Origin: Mucilaginibacter kameinonensis
GTDB lineage: Bacteria; Bacteroidota; Bacteroidia; Sphingobacteriales; Sphingobacteriaceae
DNA: 64,000 bases
Assembly (NCBI RefSeq): GCF_003675385.1
Contig: NZ_RCWZ01000003.1
Location: 1,054,001 to 1,118,000, forward strand
Direction: 5' to 3'
Part shown: positions 1 through 7,113 of the stretch, in pieces
Layout: each line of letters opens with the position of its first letter
Numbering within the stretch: the stretch's first letter is position 1
Notes under the pieces: generated by a model
What the model was told of the DNA's origin: nothing
Seen by the model: only the letters and a program-made list of their open reading frames with translations
The model's database searches: none
Translations under genes and position numbers: made by a program

Positions 1-1280
1 GTTCGGTTTCCCTGCACATTGCTGTGACCGCGAACCGGGCATAAACCGGCACCCGGCTTGCCTATTGCACCTTTAAGCATAGCAAGGTTTACAATTTCCT
101 TTACCGTAGCCACACCGTTTTTATGCTGAGTAACACCCATGGCCCAGCAAATGATAATGCGGTTTGTATTTTTGATCAGTTCAACGGCCTGCTCAATTTC
201 CTTTACCATTAAGCCTGCAGCTTTGGCCAGGTCATCAACCTCGTATTGATTCAGACTATCTAAAAAAGCAACATAGCCGGTAGTGTTCTTTTTGATGAAT
301 TCATGATCGAACACACTTCCGGGATTTTCAAGCTCGGCTTTATAAAGCAATTTTTCCATGGCTTTAAGCAGTGCCATGTCTCCGTTTATCCTCACTTGCA
401 GGTACAAGTCGGCAAGCTGGGTTTTGATACCCAAAATGCCTTTTACCTTCTGCGGATTTTTAAAGCCCATTAAACCGGCTTCATGCAATGGATTGACGGC
501 TATAATCTTCGAGCCTTTATCCTTGGCTTTTTCGAGCGCGCTGAGCATCCTCGGGTGATTAGTACCGGGGTTCTGCCCCATGATAATGATCACATCCGTA
601 TCGTAAAAATCATTGAGGGTAACGGTCCCCTTGCCTATTCCAATTGCATCGGCAAGGCCAACGCTGGTACTTTCGTGGCACATATTAGAGCAATCGGGCA
701 TATTGTTGGTACCAAACTCGCGCACAAACAATTGATACATAAATGAGGCCTCGTTACTGGTACGGCCAGATGTATAAAACGCAGCCTCATCCGGCGATGC
801 CAAAGCATTTAACTCATCGCCTATTTTTTTAAAGGCAAAGTCCCAGCTTACAGGGGTATAGTGCGTGGCCCCCTTGGCAAGGTACATCGGTTGAGCTATA
901 CGCCCTTTTTTGCCTATGTCGTAATCATTGAGCTTGGCAAGGTCAGCCACCGAATTTTCGGCAAAGAACTCCCCGCTGAGCTTTTTGGTAGTAGCCTCTT
1001 CGGCGAGAGCTTTAGCCCCATTTTCACAATATTCGGCTATGGGTGAGCGGTCGTCATCCGGATCTGGCCAGGCACAGCCCGAGCAATCAAAGCCGCCTTT
1101 TTTGTTCATATGAAAAAGGCCTTCCATTCCCCTTACAAAGCCGGTTTCCTTGAGTATATCAACCATGGCAACTGTTACAGCTGGAATGCCCGCCGCCCAG
1201 TCTTTCGGTTCTGTTATTTTCAGGTCGAGCAGTTCTTCAGGGTTTTCAGCTGCCGGATCCTGTTCTGGTTCCTTGCTCAT
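1..1280 (-). CDS. FdhF/YdeP-type molybdopterin oxidoreductase (3' end outside window)
   Basis: The reading frame is open from ATG at 1280 to the window edge (about 426 codons seen), so the C-terminal half is missing. The translation has DCSGCAWPDPD near residue 65 and PDCSNMCHESTSVGL, then GQNPGTNHPRML, and ends near the edge in PVRGHSNVQGN. These are typical of the FdhF/YdeP (formate-dehydrogenase alpha-like) branch of bis-MGD molybdoenzymes. The family is cytoplasmic; its substrate is often unknown, so formate is not proven. The start overlaps the stop of the upstream gene (ATGA), and fdhD lies further upstream, which fits an enzyme needing sulfuration of its cofactor. No electron-transfer partner is visible. 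Confidence 0.88.
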   Translation of the reverse strand, partial: MSKEPEQDPAAENPEELLDLKITEPKDWAAGIPAVTVAMVDILKETGFVRGMEGLFHMNKKGGFDCSGCAWPDPDDDRSPIAEYCENGAKALAEEATTKKLSGEFFAENSVADLAKLNDYDIGKKGRIAQPMYLAKGATHYTPVSWDFAFKKIGDELNALASPDEAAFYTSGRTSNEASFMYQLFVREFGTNNMPDCSNMCHESTSVGLADAIGIGKGTVTLNDFYDTDVIIIMGQNPGTNHPRMLSALEKAKDKGSKIIAVNPLHEAGLMGFKNPQKVKGILGIKTQLADLYLQVRINGDMALLKAMEKLLYKAELENPGSVFDHEFIKKNTTGYVAFLDSLNQYEVDDLAKAAGLMVKEIEQAVELIKNTNRIIICWAMGVTQHKNGVATVKEIVNLAMLKGAIGKPGAGLCPVRGHSNVQGNR

Positions 1281-1633
1281 ATCTTTTTAGCTGCCAATGG
1301 ATTGGGATAATTATCGCTTTGATCTTCAACAACTTCATCTAAACAGGTAAAATCTTTTTCAACCAGTAAATGCAAATTGCCATGATTGCCCTCATAACCA
1401 ACTTTATCTTCGTCAGCGAAACCGGCAACCATTACTTTAGGCGCGTAAAGCGTTATGATGTTTTCCTTATAAGTTGCCGAAAGCTGCTCGTCATCAATCA
1501 GCCTTAAAGCATAAACAAGCTGCTGACTGCCAAAATCAACCGTTTCCTGCACGTAGCCATCTTCGGCCAGTTTAGCTACATCGGTTTTGGTAAGCCTGTA
1601 TCTCAGCGAATTACCTTTTATTCTTATTTTCAT
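1277..1633 (-). CDS. small DUF7009-like protein between fdhD and fdhF-like gene
   Basis: A 118-residue protein starting at ATG 1633, 15 bases after fdhD and overlapping the molybdoenzyme start by 4 bases (ATGA), so the three genes are probably translationally coupled. It starts MKIRIKGNSLRYRLTK, has no signal peptide or membrane segment, and is rich in acidic residues. I associate it with the DUF7009 family by its N-terminal pattern only. Context suggests a role in maturing or assembling the molybdoenzyme; this is inference, and no catalytic motif is visible. Confidence 0.75.
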   Translation of the reverse strand: MKIRIKGNSLRYRLTKTDVAKLAEDGYVQETVDFGSQQLVYALRLIDDEQLSATYKENIITLYAPKVMVAGFADEDKVGYEGNHGNLHLLVEKDFTCLDEVVEDQSDNYPNPLAAKKI

Positions 1634-1648
1634 TTGATAGTAAACGGT

Positions 1649-2533
1649 TTATGCCGATGGTGCGGTCAAAACGGCCTCATCGGCAGGAATCATGACGCGG
1701 TGTGCGCCGGTATAAATATTAAAGCGCTCATCGCGCAAAAAGCCTATAAGTGTGATATTAAATTCGTTTGCCAGCTCCACGGCCAGGCTTGATGGCGCCC
1801 CTACAGCAGCAATGATGCTGATGCCTGCCATGGCCGCTTTCTGTACAAGTTCAAAACTGGTCCTGCCGCTTAACAACAATATGGTTTGCTGCAAAGGCAG
1901 CCAGTTATACATCATGGCTGCGCCTATAAGCTTATCTAAAGCATTGTGCCGGCCAACATCTTCCCTGAGCAGCAACAACTCGCCAACGGGGGTAAATAAT
2001 GCCGAGGCATGTAAGCCCCCGGTATCATCAAAAACCCGCTGATGCCTACGCAAAATCTTCGGCAGCTGATTAAGTACAATACTGTGGATCATGTTACCAT
2101 CATCCCCCCTGGCGGCATAATTGCTCACTGTACGAATGGCACTAATAGAACCCTTGCCGCATACGCCGCAACTACTGGTAGTATAAAAATTACGCTCAGT
2201 ATTTTGGAGATTGGGTACAGTATCCTGTTCAAGGGTTACCAATATGGTGTTTTCCTTGTTTTCGGCACAAGCTATAAAGCTGTGTCTGGCCGATTTTACC
2301 TCGTCGGCATTTTTAATGATGCCTTCGGTAAAAAGAAAACCGGTAGCCAGTTCGGCATCATGGCCGGGCGTACGCATGGTTACGGAAATATTGCGCACCT
2401 CCCGATTGTCCGCAGGACCATGTTCTAACTTAATTTCCAATGGTTCTTCAATGGCTATACTATCCTCTTCCCTCGCACTTTGATTGGCGTTAACTTTTAC
2501 AACGGGGATATGTATAATTGATGGCGTAGACAT
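1649..2533 (-). CDS. fdhD: formate dehydrogenase accessory sulfurtransferase FdhD
   Basis: FdhD passes sulfur from a cysteine desulfurase to the Mo cofactor of formate-dehydrogenase-like enzymes. The protein (about 294 residues) has the family's redox-active Cys pair in TTSSCGVCGKGS and the later LLREDVGRHNALDKLIG and LLSGRTSFELVQKA blocks. I place the start at ATG 2533 instead of the in-frame TTG at 2539, because a TATATTTG box ends only 3 bases upstream. It is first in a minus-strand unit with the small DUF7009-like gene and the FdhF-like enzyme, its likely client. Confidence 0.93.
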   Translation of the reverse strand: MSTPSIIHIPVVKVNANQSAREEDSIAIEEPLEIKLEHGPADNREVRNISVTMRTPGHDAELATGFLFTEGIIKNADEVKSARHSFIACAENKENTILVTLEQDTVPNLQNTERNFYTTSSCGVCGKGSISAIRTVSNYAARGDDGNMIHSIVLNQLPKILRRHQRVFDDTGGLHASALFTPVGELLLLREDVGRHNALDKLIGAAMMYNWLPLQQTILLLSGRTSFELVQKAAMAGISIIAAVGAPSSLAVELANEFNITLIGFLRDERFNIYTGAHRVMIPADEAVLTAPSA

Positions 2534-2536
2534 ACT

Positions 2537-2544
2537 CAAATATA
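2537..2544 (-). promoter_or_regulatory. -7 box (TATATTTG) of fdhD
   Basis: An exact TAnnTTTG match lies 3 bases upstream of the fdhD ATG. If used, transcription would begin at or very near the start codon. A clear -33 TTTG at the usual spacing was not found. Confidence 0.45.
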
Positions 2545-2918
2545 CAACTTAAAGGGCGGCTTTGTTTATGCAAGTTTACGCACGTAATACAAGTTCAAGC
2601 ATCTCTGCTTGAATTATTTCGAGGGTAAGCGTCCATGCAATAACTGTTAACTTAGGCCAACAGGGGGTTAACAGGGTTAACAGAAATTTGGATTATATTC
2701 ACACATCAAGTTGACAACCAGAATATTAAACAAAAAACAGCATTAACATGTGTTAACCCCGGCAAGATCAAGCGTCCCGAGCTTAAGTTAGAGAATCGTA
2801 AGCGAGGATGCGTACTTTTTGTTTGAGTTCAAGCGTGGACGCTTGGACCTGCATATAACATCATGTTAAATTTAAAACCAGTACTCGTTTTATAAGCTAA
2901 ATTGAATAATTTTGAGAT
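2540..2918. repeat. intergenic region with palindromic hairpin repeats
   Basis: This 379-base gap between divergent fdhD and moaD holds no gene I can support. It contains two short palindromes: an 8-bp stem with 4-base loop at 2594-2613 (TTCAAGCA / TGCTTGAA) and CAAGCG-TGGA-CGCTTG at about 2830-2845. Partial copies of the same AAGCGTCC word occur near 2625 and 2768, so the gap looks built from decayed copies of one palindromic repeat. The rest is AT-rich and probably includes the moaD promoter. Confidence 0.5.
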
Positions 2919-3161
2919 ATGAAGATCAATATACTGGCTTTTGGAGTGACCAGGGAAATATTTGGAAGCGGTGAAATTAGCCTGGAAATGACAAACGACG
3001 CTACCATCTCCAATTTGAAATACCTGCTCGAACAGCAATATCCGCGTTTAAAGCAGCTATCATCATATATGCTGGCTGTTAATAACGAATATGCGTTGCC
3101 CGGCGATACCATTCACGAACGCGATGAAATAGCCATCATTCCACCGGTAAGCGGGGGGTAG
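2919..3161 (+). CDS. moaD: molybdopterin synthase small subunit MoaD
   Basis: An 80-residue ubiquitin-fold sulfur carrier for molybdopterin synthase. It starts MKINILAFGVTREIFG and ends PPVSGG; the C-terminal Gly-Gly is the part adenylated by MoeB and then thiocarboxylated. Length and ending match the family exactly. It is on the plus strand, with moaE about 600 bases downstream behind a GNAT gene, and the adenylating enzyme (moeB) converges from the other side. The opposite-strand ORFs here are shadows. Confidence 0.93.
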   Translation: MKINILAFGVTREIFGSGEISLEMTNDATISNLKYLLEQQYPRLKQLSSYMLAVNNEYALPGDTIHERDEIAIIPPVSGG

Positions 3162-3230
3162 TCAGTTGGCAGTTAGTAGCGGTTATTAGTGGCAGCAGGC
3201 AGTTTAGTAGCAGGCTTCAGTTGCAGTAGC
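3158..3230. repeat. degenerate CAGTTGG/GCAGT short tandem repeat
   Basis: Directly after moaD come imperfect tandem words of the CAGTTGG-CAGTTAG and GGCAG-CAGGCAG kind, with about 7-base spacing. The same words recur at 62650-62690. No gene lies here. Confidence 0.55.
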
Positions 3231-3309
3231 ACTCGTGTTTGATTGATAGCTTCCGGTTGCAGATGCTTAAATATTACTTATTACAAATCCATTCAATCCA
3301 AATAAAACA

Positions 3310-3738
3310 ATGGCTATCAGAAGCGCTACGCTTGTCGATCATTCTGCAATATCAAACCTGCTAACCCAGTTGGGATATCCCGGTACTGAAGATTTTTTGC
3401 CGGAGAACCTTGAAAAGATGCTGGGGCAATCGTCATCGCAGGTTTTGGTTTATGAAGATGAAGGTGAGGTTTCAGGATTTATAGCTATCGACTTTTTAAC
3501 CCAATTAGTTGTTAAAGGCGATTTTATCCGCATCAGTTGTTTTTCTGTTGATGAGAATACCCGCGGCAAAGGCATAGGTAAAGCCCTCGAAGATTATATT
3601 ACCGAACTTGGCAAAGAGCGTAATTGCGATCGGATAGAGGTTCATTGCCACTCGCGCCGGGTGGATGCACACCGGTTTTACTACAGGCAGGGTTATTCCG
3701 AATCGCCTAAATATCTGATGAAATCATTAGTTGAATAA
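3310..3738 (+). CDS. GNAT family N-acetyltransferase
   Basis: A 142-residue GNAT-fold protein. The acetyl-CoA loop motif A is visible as CFSVDENTRGKGIGKALEDY (around residues 77-96, RxxGxG/A type), followed by a C-terminal HSRRVDAHRFYYRQGYSESP typical of motif B. The substrate cannot be told. It lies between moaD and moaE on the same strand; moaE begins 18 bases after its stop in the same frame, so it is probably co-transcribed, but a role in cofactor synthesis is only positional inference. Confidence 0.85.
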   Translation: MAIRSATLVDHSAISNLLTQLGYPGTEDFLPENLEKMLGQSSSQVLVYEDEGEVSGFIAIDFLTQLVVKGDFIRISCFSVDENTRGKGIGKALEDYITELGKERNCDRIEVHCHSRRVDAHRFYYRQGYSESPKYLMKSLVE

Positions 3739-3756
3739 TATTTAAATTACATCATC

Positions 3757-4176
3757 TTGAATACACAGATCCTCCTATCGGCCCAAACATTGGATATCCA
3801 ATCGTGTATCAACTGGATCATGTCGCCCGAATCGGGAGGAATAGATGTGTTTATTGGCACCGTGCGCAATGCCACCAAAGGCAAAAAAGTTTTAAAGCTT
3901 GATTTTGAAGCTTATGAGCCCATGGCCATCAGCGAGATGAACAAGATAGCGGCGCAAGCCTTTGAGCGCTGGCCGGTTCAAAAGATCTTGATCCATCACC
4001 GTACCGGTTTGCTGCAGGTTGGCGAGGTACCTGTGGTAATAGCTGTTTCAGCAGCCCATCGTGATGCCGCTTTTGACGCATGCAGATATATCATAGATAC
4101 ACTCAAACAAACCGTCCCTATCTGGAAAAAAGAAAGCTTTGAAGATGGCGATGTTTGGGTAGCAGCACATCCTTAG
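3757..4176 (+). CDS. moaE: molybdopterin synthase catalytic subunit MoaE
   Basis: The large subunit of molybdopterin synthase, which inserts two sulfurs from MoaD thiocarboxylate into cyclic pyranopterin. The protein (139 residues) shows the family blocks GGIDVFIGTVRNATKGK, LDFEAYEPMA, IHHRTGLLQVGE and PIWKKESFEDGDVWV. The start is odd. The GNAT stop TAA (3736-3738) is in the same frame only 18 bases upstream and there is no ATG between, so translation must begin at TTG 3757 or another non-ATG codon, perhaps by coupling to the GNAT gene. It faces moeB across a palindromic repeat. Confidence 0.92.
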   Translation: MNTQILLSAQTLDIQSCINWIMSPESGGIDVFIGTVRNATKGKKVLKLDFEAYEPMAISEMNKIAAQAFERWPVQKILIHHRTGLLQVGEVPVVIAVSAAHRDAAFDACRYIIDTLKQTVPIWKKESFEDGDVWVAAHP

Positions 4177-4202
4177 GATTTGGGATTAAAAAAGAAAAGC
4201 GC

Positions 4203-4280
4203 CATTGCGAGGAACGAAGCAATCCCCGATTGGTATAGACGCTCTGTACAGTTCGCGATTGCTTCGTTCCTCGCAATGAC
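4203..4280. repeat. palindromic element copy 1 (CATTGCGAGG...CCTCGCAATG)
   Basis: About 78 bases with inverted ends: CATTGCGAGGAACGAAGCAA at the left and the complementary GATTGCTTCGTTCCTCGCAATG at the right. It lies between convergent moaE and moeB and is one of six copies in this window. It has no coding capacity. Confidence 0.85.
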
Positions 4281-4316
4281 GTTATATTATTGCTGTTGTT
4301 ATCAACAGCATACGTA

Positions 4317-5375
4317 TTAACTAACCTTATACCCTTCCAATCCACCTTCCAACGAAAACACATCAGCTTCGGGGATCATTTTTAGGATCAGCTTTACCGC
4401 CTCATCGCTTCGCTTACCTGACGAACAGTAAAGAACTTTGGTATTCGGACTGGTAAAATAGGCCAGGTATTCTTCAACCTCGTCTAACGGGATATGGGTG
4501 CCGCCAATGTCGTAAGCTTCGCGCTCCTGTATGGTACGTACGTCTACAAGCTCAACCGTATCGTCAACCAGGATCCTTTTTTTCAGGTCATCGGCATTAA
4601 TAGAAGGAATGGTAATAGTTGTTTTTAACCTGCGGATATGCGTTTTGGTAACCGGGCCTATCTTAAAGATGCGGCTTTGCATACTTTGCGCATCAAATAT
4701 CAGCACTTTTCCTGCCAGCAGCTCGCCTGTTTTAGTAATGTATTTAATAACCTCATTGGCCTGCATGCAACCAATAATACCGGCCAATGTAGGGATCACC
4801 CCGCCTTCGGTACAGTTGGGGATCTGCGTGGCATCTACTTCCGGGAATAAATCGCGGTAATTGGGCGAATTTGCACCCTTGCCATTGCTTACGTTCCAAA
4901 CGGCTATCTGACCTTCAAACTGGTATATAGCGCCATAAACAAGCGGTTTACCGGCCAAGACGCAGGCATCATTAAGCAAGTAACGGGTTTCAAAATTATC
5001 CGTACCATCCAGCACAATATCATAATTACTGATAACGTCCATGACATTATCGGAGGTTATCTTGGAGATATGTGGTACAAGCTTAATACCGGGGTTTTGA
5101 GCTTGTAAACGTGCGCAGGCTACTTCAGCCTTATTTTTGCCTTCATCGGCCGGGGTGTACAAAACCTGACGGTGCAGGTTGCTTACCGATACCATATCAA
5201 AATCGGCAATGCCTAATGTGCCTATTCCTGTTGATGCCAGGTACTGCGCGGCCGGGCAGCCCAAGCCGCCTGCCCCTACTACCAGTACGCGGGCTTGCTG
5301 TAATAATTGCTGAGCTTGTTCGCCAAAACCAGGCAGCGCTATCTGGCAGTTATATCGTTGTAAATCCTCATTCAT
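4317..5375 (-). CDS. moeB: MoeB-like adenylyltransferase fused to a rhodanese domain
   Basis: The E1-like domain (about residues 1-240) has the nucleotide loop VVGAGGLGCPAAQYL, the DNFETRYLLND segment and NCTEGGVIPTLAGIIG with the catalytic-type Cys. A C-terminal rhodanese domain (about 255-352) carries the active loop YCSSGKRS. It should adenylate MoaD and supply or relay sulfur, as in MoeB-rhodanese and MOCS3-type fusions. Oddly, the two zinc-binding CxxC pairs of classical MoeB are absent (for example SPNYRDLFPE where E. coli MoeB has Cys). The start is ATG 5375; it overlaps the mobA stop by 8 bases. A thiamine role (ThiF) is the alternative, but the context favours Moco. Confidence 0.9.
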   Translation of the reverse strand: MNEDLQRYNCQIALPGFGEQAQQLLQQARVLVVGAGGLGCPAAQYLASTGIGTLGIADFDMVSVSNLHRQVLYTPADEGKNKAEVACARLQAQNPGIKLVPHISKITSDNVMDVISNYDIVLDGTDNFETRYLLNDACVLAGKPLVYGAIYQFEGQIAVWNVSNGKGANSPNYRDLFPEVDATQIPNCTEGGVIPTLAGIIGCMQANEVIKYITKTGELLAGKVLIFDAQSMQSRIFKIGPVTKTHIRRLKTTITIPSINADDLKKRILVDDTVELVDVRTIQEREAYDIGGTHIPLDEVEEYLAYFTSPNTKVLYCSSGKRSDEAVKLILKMIPEADVFSLEGGLEGYKVS

Positions 5376-6558
5376 TAGTAGCAACTATTTTATTATGGAT
5401 CATTGATTTTACTTTCTCCAATTCCTCAGGCGTATTCACATTGGTCAGCGCCTCCTCATGCGGAGCATTTAGCAATGTGATATCGCTATTGATCAAAACC
5501 TTGCGGGGACAGGAGTACCCCTGTGCCAAAAACGATAACAATACCGGGTAGCTTTTGGGCTCCCATATAGCAATTAAAGGTTCGGGAAAATTGGTTACCG
5601 GGCTATGATAAGCCGTTGCCACTGAAGAACTGTTTCTCCAGGCTGCTAAATTGCGGAGCGTACTATCATCCATCAATGGCAGATCGCAGGCTATTACCAA
5701 CCATGCCGCGTCCGGCTGTTCACGAAACGCCGAAAGAATAGCACCATACGGGCCCAAACCTGTAAATGTATCTTCTATAACAGGATAAGCCGGGTCAATT
5801 TCCTGCTGTTGGCCCGGGCGGCCGGATATATAAACTTCCTTGCAAAAACTTTTAAGCAAATCGGCCATATGATACCGCTGTTCCTTGCCGTGCCAGTTAG
5901 CAGCGCCTTTGTCAAAACCCATCCGGGTGCTTTTACCGCCTGCTAAAACCAGTCCGTTTAAAACAGGTCTGGCTTGCTTTAAAGCTGCTTCAAAAAAAGC
6001 TACGATCTTTTCACGGTCGTCTACCTTTAAAACCGGGATTTGTTGCCAGTGAGGAATAACCTCCTGTATAAAGTCAGGTATTTCACTTGCGTTATCGGCC
6101 AGCAGAAAAAGCTGTACATTATCAAGCTGATCTGTTCTTTTTTGCAGCGATGCTTTTTTATTAAAGTCGATGATCACCACCTGGGCTTTGGCCTGCTGAT
6201 GGTTGCCATTAACCAATACCAGATCCGCCGATGAAAATTGCTGCTTAAGCTGATAAGGATATACCGGGTTTTGATAATTAAACTGCTGATAATTTACCTG
6301 GTCAGTATACTCAAGTGAGGCGCCGCTTACCAGCCTTCCGGGTAGTAACGTGATATCATCGTTATGCGACATATCCACATAAGCGCATTTATATACCGGC
6401 GAAAGCGAGCGGACCACATCATCGGCCAGTAGTTTGATCACGGTGCATGGACCACCTACAATAGCCCATTCATTACGTCCAAAATTGCCGGTTGAAGGCC
6501 TGGCCAGCTTAGCATGTTTACGATGGCCTGATGGCTGGTTATGATCTTTTAAAGTCAC
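5368..6558 (-). CDS. mobA: MobA-type guanylyltransferase with N-terminal MobB-like domain
   Basis: Residues about 200-395 are a MobA nucleotidyltransferase, with LVLAGGKSTRMGFDKG and WLVIACDLPLMD; it should attach GMP to Mo-molybdopterin. Residues 1-195 look like a MobB-like segment (NEWAIVGGPCTVIKLLADDV), but the Walker A loop lacks the normal GKT/S. The start is GTG 6558 with AGGAGG just upstream; no in-frame ATG fits. It overlaps the end of moaC by 20 bases and the start of moeB by 8, so the three are translationally coupled. The MGD product is what the FdhF-like enzyme would need. Confidence 0.87.
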   Translation of the reverse strand: MTLKDHNQPSGHRKHAKLARPSTGNFGRNEWAIVGGPCTVIKLLADDVVRSLSPVYKCAYVDMSHNDDITLLPGRLVSGASLEYTDQVNYQQFNYQNPVYPYQLKQQFSSADLVLVNGNHQQAKAQVVIIDFNKKASLQKRTDQLDNVQLFLLADNASEIPDFIQEVIPHWQQIPVLKVDDREKIVAFFEAALKQARPVLNGLVLAGGKSTRMGFDKGAANWHGKEQRYHMADLLKSFCKEVYISGRPGQQQEIDPAYPVIEDTFTGLGPYGAILSAFREQPDAAWLVIACDLPLMDDSTLRNLAAWRNSSSVATAYHSPVTNFPEPLIAIWEPKSYPVLLSFLAQGYSCPRKVLINSDITLLNAPHEEALTNVNTPEELEKVKSMIHNKIVATNE

Positions 6559-7009
6559 GTTTACCTCCTGTTTTTGATATCAGTTTGGTTTCTTTTATCA
6601 CTATATCATGGCTCATGGCCTTGCACATATCATAAATGGTAAGTGCCGCTATTGAAGCGCCAACTAATGCTTCCATTTCCACCCCGGTTTTAGCGGTTAT
6701 ACTTGCGGTACAATCAACCTCAACCTCCTGCTGCTCGTTTATGTGGATAGTAACGTTACAATTATCCAAACCCAGCGGGTGGCAAAGCGGAATCAGGTCG
6801 CCAGTTTTTTTTGCCGCCATAATTCCTGCAATAATAGCTGTTTGAAAAACCGGGCCTTTTTTGCTTTGTAATTCGTTCCCTGCCAATAGCTCAAATACCT
6901 CGGCAGGCAAAGCAACCACGCTACGCGCCGTGGCCGTGCGGTGTGTAACCTGTTTTTCAGTTACATCAACCATATTTGGGTCGCCTTGTTTGTTTATGTG
7001 GGTTAACAT
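6539..7009 (-). CDS. moaC: cyclic pyranopterin monophosphate synthase MoaC
   Basis: A 156-residue MoaC, which converts 3',8-cH2GTP (the MoaA product) to cyclic pyranopterin monophosphate. Family blocks seen are GDLIPLCHPLGLDN, TAKTGVEMEALVGAS and LTIYDMCKAMSHDI, containing the conserved catalytic Lys/His residues. The length is normal. ATG 7009 directly follows an 89-base spacer after moeA that is filled by a repeat element, and its end overlaps the mobA GTG start. Confidence 0.95.
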   Translation of the reverse strand: MLTHINKQGDPNMVDVTEKQVTHRTATARSVVALPAEVFELLAGNELQSKKGPVFQTAIIAGIMAAKKTGDLIPLCHPLGLDNCNVTIHINEQQEVEVDCTASITAKTGVEMEALVGASIAALTIYDMCKAMSHDIVIKETKLISKTGGKRDFKRS

Positions 7010-7010
7010 G

Positions 7011-7113
7011 ATGAACCTTGATTTACTTGATTATAGGATTTAAGGATTTTGCTTGCATATTTTATCAGATTTTATTCCATCAGGGTAATCCCAAAATCCT
7101 AAAAATCATGGTT
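7011..7113. repeat. palindromic repeat between moeA and moaC, copy A
   Basis: The ends read ATGAACCTTGATTTAC and AATCCTAAAAATCATGGTT, with an AT-rich middle. The right arm (7081-7113) matches 46048-46080 with 3 mismatches in 33. On the minus strand the right arm encodes the last codons and stop of moeA. Confidence 0.7.

Noticed and set aside
1..1310. Several plus-strand ORFs of 60-90 residues over the start of the window
   Set aside because: All are shadows of the minus-strand FdhF-like gene, which runs off the edge and shows clear family motifs.
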